DNA of 5,538 nt, from contig DASWUD010000016.1 of NCBI GenBank assembly GCA_036401755.1, positions 1 through 5,538 of the forward strand. The letters are read 5' to 3'. Numbering within the stretch: position 1 is the stretch's first letter; the number at the start of each line of letters is the position of its first letter. Below the pieces are notes generated by a model that worked only from the letters and a program-made list of their open reading frames with translations, was not told the DNA's origin and searched no databases. Source of the stretch: DASWUD01 sp036401755. GTDB taxonomy: Bacteria > Pseudomonadota > Gammaproteobacteria > Thiohalomonadales > Thiohalomonadaceae. Shown piece by piece: positions 5,385 through 5,538 of the stretch. Both the position numbers and the translations under genes were made by a program.

Positions 5385-5538
5385 GTGAATGGGATCGGCC
5401 AGAGCGATTGCTTGTCGCGATCGAAGTTGTGCCACAGCTCTGCATAGGTCGCCCCCAACAGCGGATGACGCGCATTGGGTGCGATCTCGGCTAAAGGCCA
5501 GAGTACGAAGGCGTGTTTGGTGATCTCGTCGCGCGGCA
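5372..5538 (-). CDS. folK: FolK-family pyrophosphokinase (HPPK), C-terminal fragment
   Basis: The last 54 residues of a protein resembling 6-hydroxymethyl-7,8-dihydropterin pyrophosphokinase, which transfers pyrophosphate from ATP to the pterin before dihydropteroate synthesis. The start lies beyond the window. HAFVLWPLAEIAP at fragment residues 8-20 aligns with RGFMLWPLFEIAP of E. coli FolK. The following HPLLG, the YAELWHNFD helix and a LWPIPF tail just before the stop fit the longer gammaproteobacterial versions. Aligned to E. coli, the His115 position is Arg and the Arg121 position is His, so this may be a paralogue rather than the main folate enzyme. The symbol marks family, not proven function. 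The stop (complement of 5372-5374) lies inside the first codons of the GNAT gene, so the two form an operon. Confidence 0.7.
   Translation of the reverse strand, partial: PRDEITKHAFVLWPLAEIAPNARHPLLGATYAELWHNFDRDKQSLWPIPFTWSR

Noticed and set aside
5385..5435. GTG start at 5435 for the GNAT gene
   Set aside because: The added 17 residues overlap the folK C-terminus in another frame and do not resemble a GNAT N-terminus; the ATG at 5384 fits better.

Overview
The window looks like an ordinary stretch of core chromosome from a GC-rich gammaproteobacterium. Gene content (bacterial cca, mtgA, a pteridine reductase and a FolK-type kinase) and the strong G/C preference at third codon positions support this. 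The genus is not resolvable by reading; a Chromatiales-like sulfur-bacterium relative is only a guess. I see no insertion sequence, integrase, tRNA, rRNA, CRISPR array or toxin-antitoxin pair.

Layout. The left end (+) holds the last 124 codons of the tRNA CCA-adding enzyme cca, followed by mtgA, a monofunctional peptidoglycan glycosyltransferase with an unusual Pro/Ala-rich C-terminal tail. The 3' end of mtgA runs 95 bp into a convergent minus-strand pair: a class I SAM methyltransferase whose stop codon directly abuts the start of a VanZ-like membrane protein. A 331-bp gap (2367-2697) holds a credible minus-strand promoter and a possible 32-codon small ORF. It is followed by a 75-aa plus-strand protein of unknown function with a CxxC motif. 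That gene overlaps the end of a minus-strand MidA/NDUFAF7-type methyltransferase by 42 bp. A 66-bp divergent spacer then leads to a plus-strand pteridine reductase of the SDR family. Its TAA shares a TTAA tetranucleotide with the stop of a minus-strand GNAT acetyltransferase. The right end is the C-terminal 54 codons of a FolK-family pyrophosphokinase (minus), whose stop overlaps the GNAT start by 13 nt.

Functional themes. (1) Pterin/folate: the FolK-type kinase and the pteridine reductase lie within 0.5 kb on opposite strands, with the GNAT enzyme between them. (2) Cell wall: MtgA polymerises glycan strands, and VanZ-like proteins are polytopic membrane proteins; no functional link between the two is shown. 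(3) Two unrelated SAM methyltransferases, one probably a complex I assembly factor.

The most striking property is architectural: every convergent gene pair overlaps at its 3' ends (95, 42 and 4 bp), leaving no room for conventional terminators between them. I did not find a convincing undescribed system. The best leads are the mtgA tail overprinted on vanZ, the two small ORFs in the 2.4-2.9 kb region, and the FolK paralogue with changed active-site positions.
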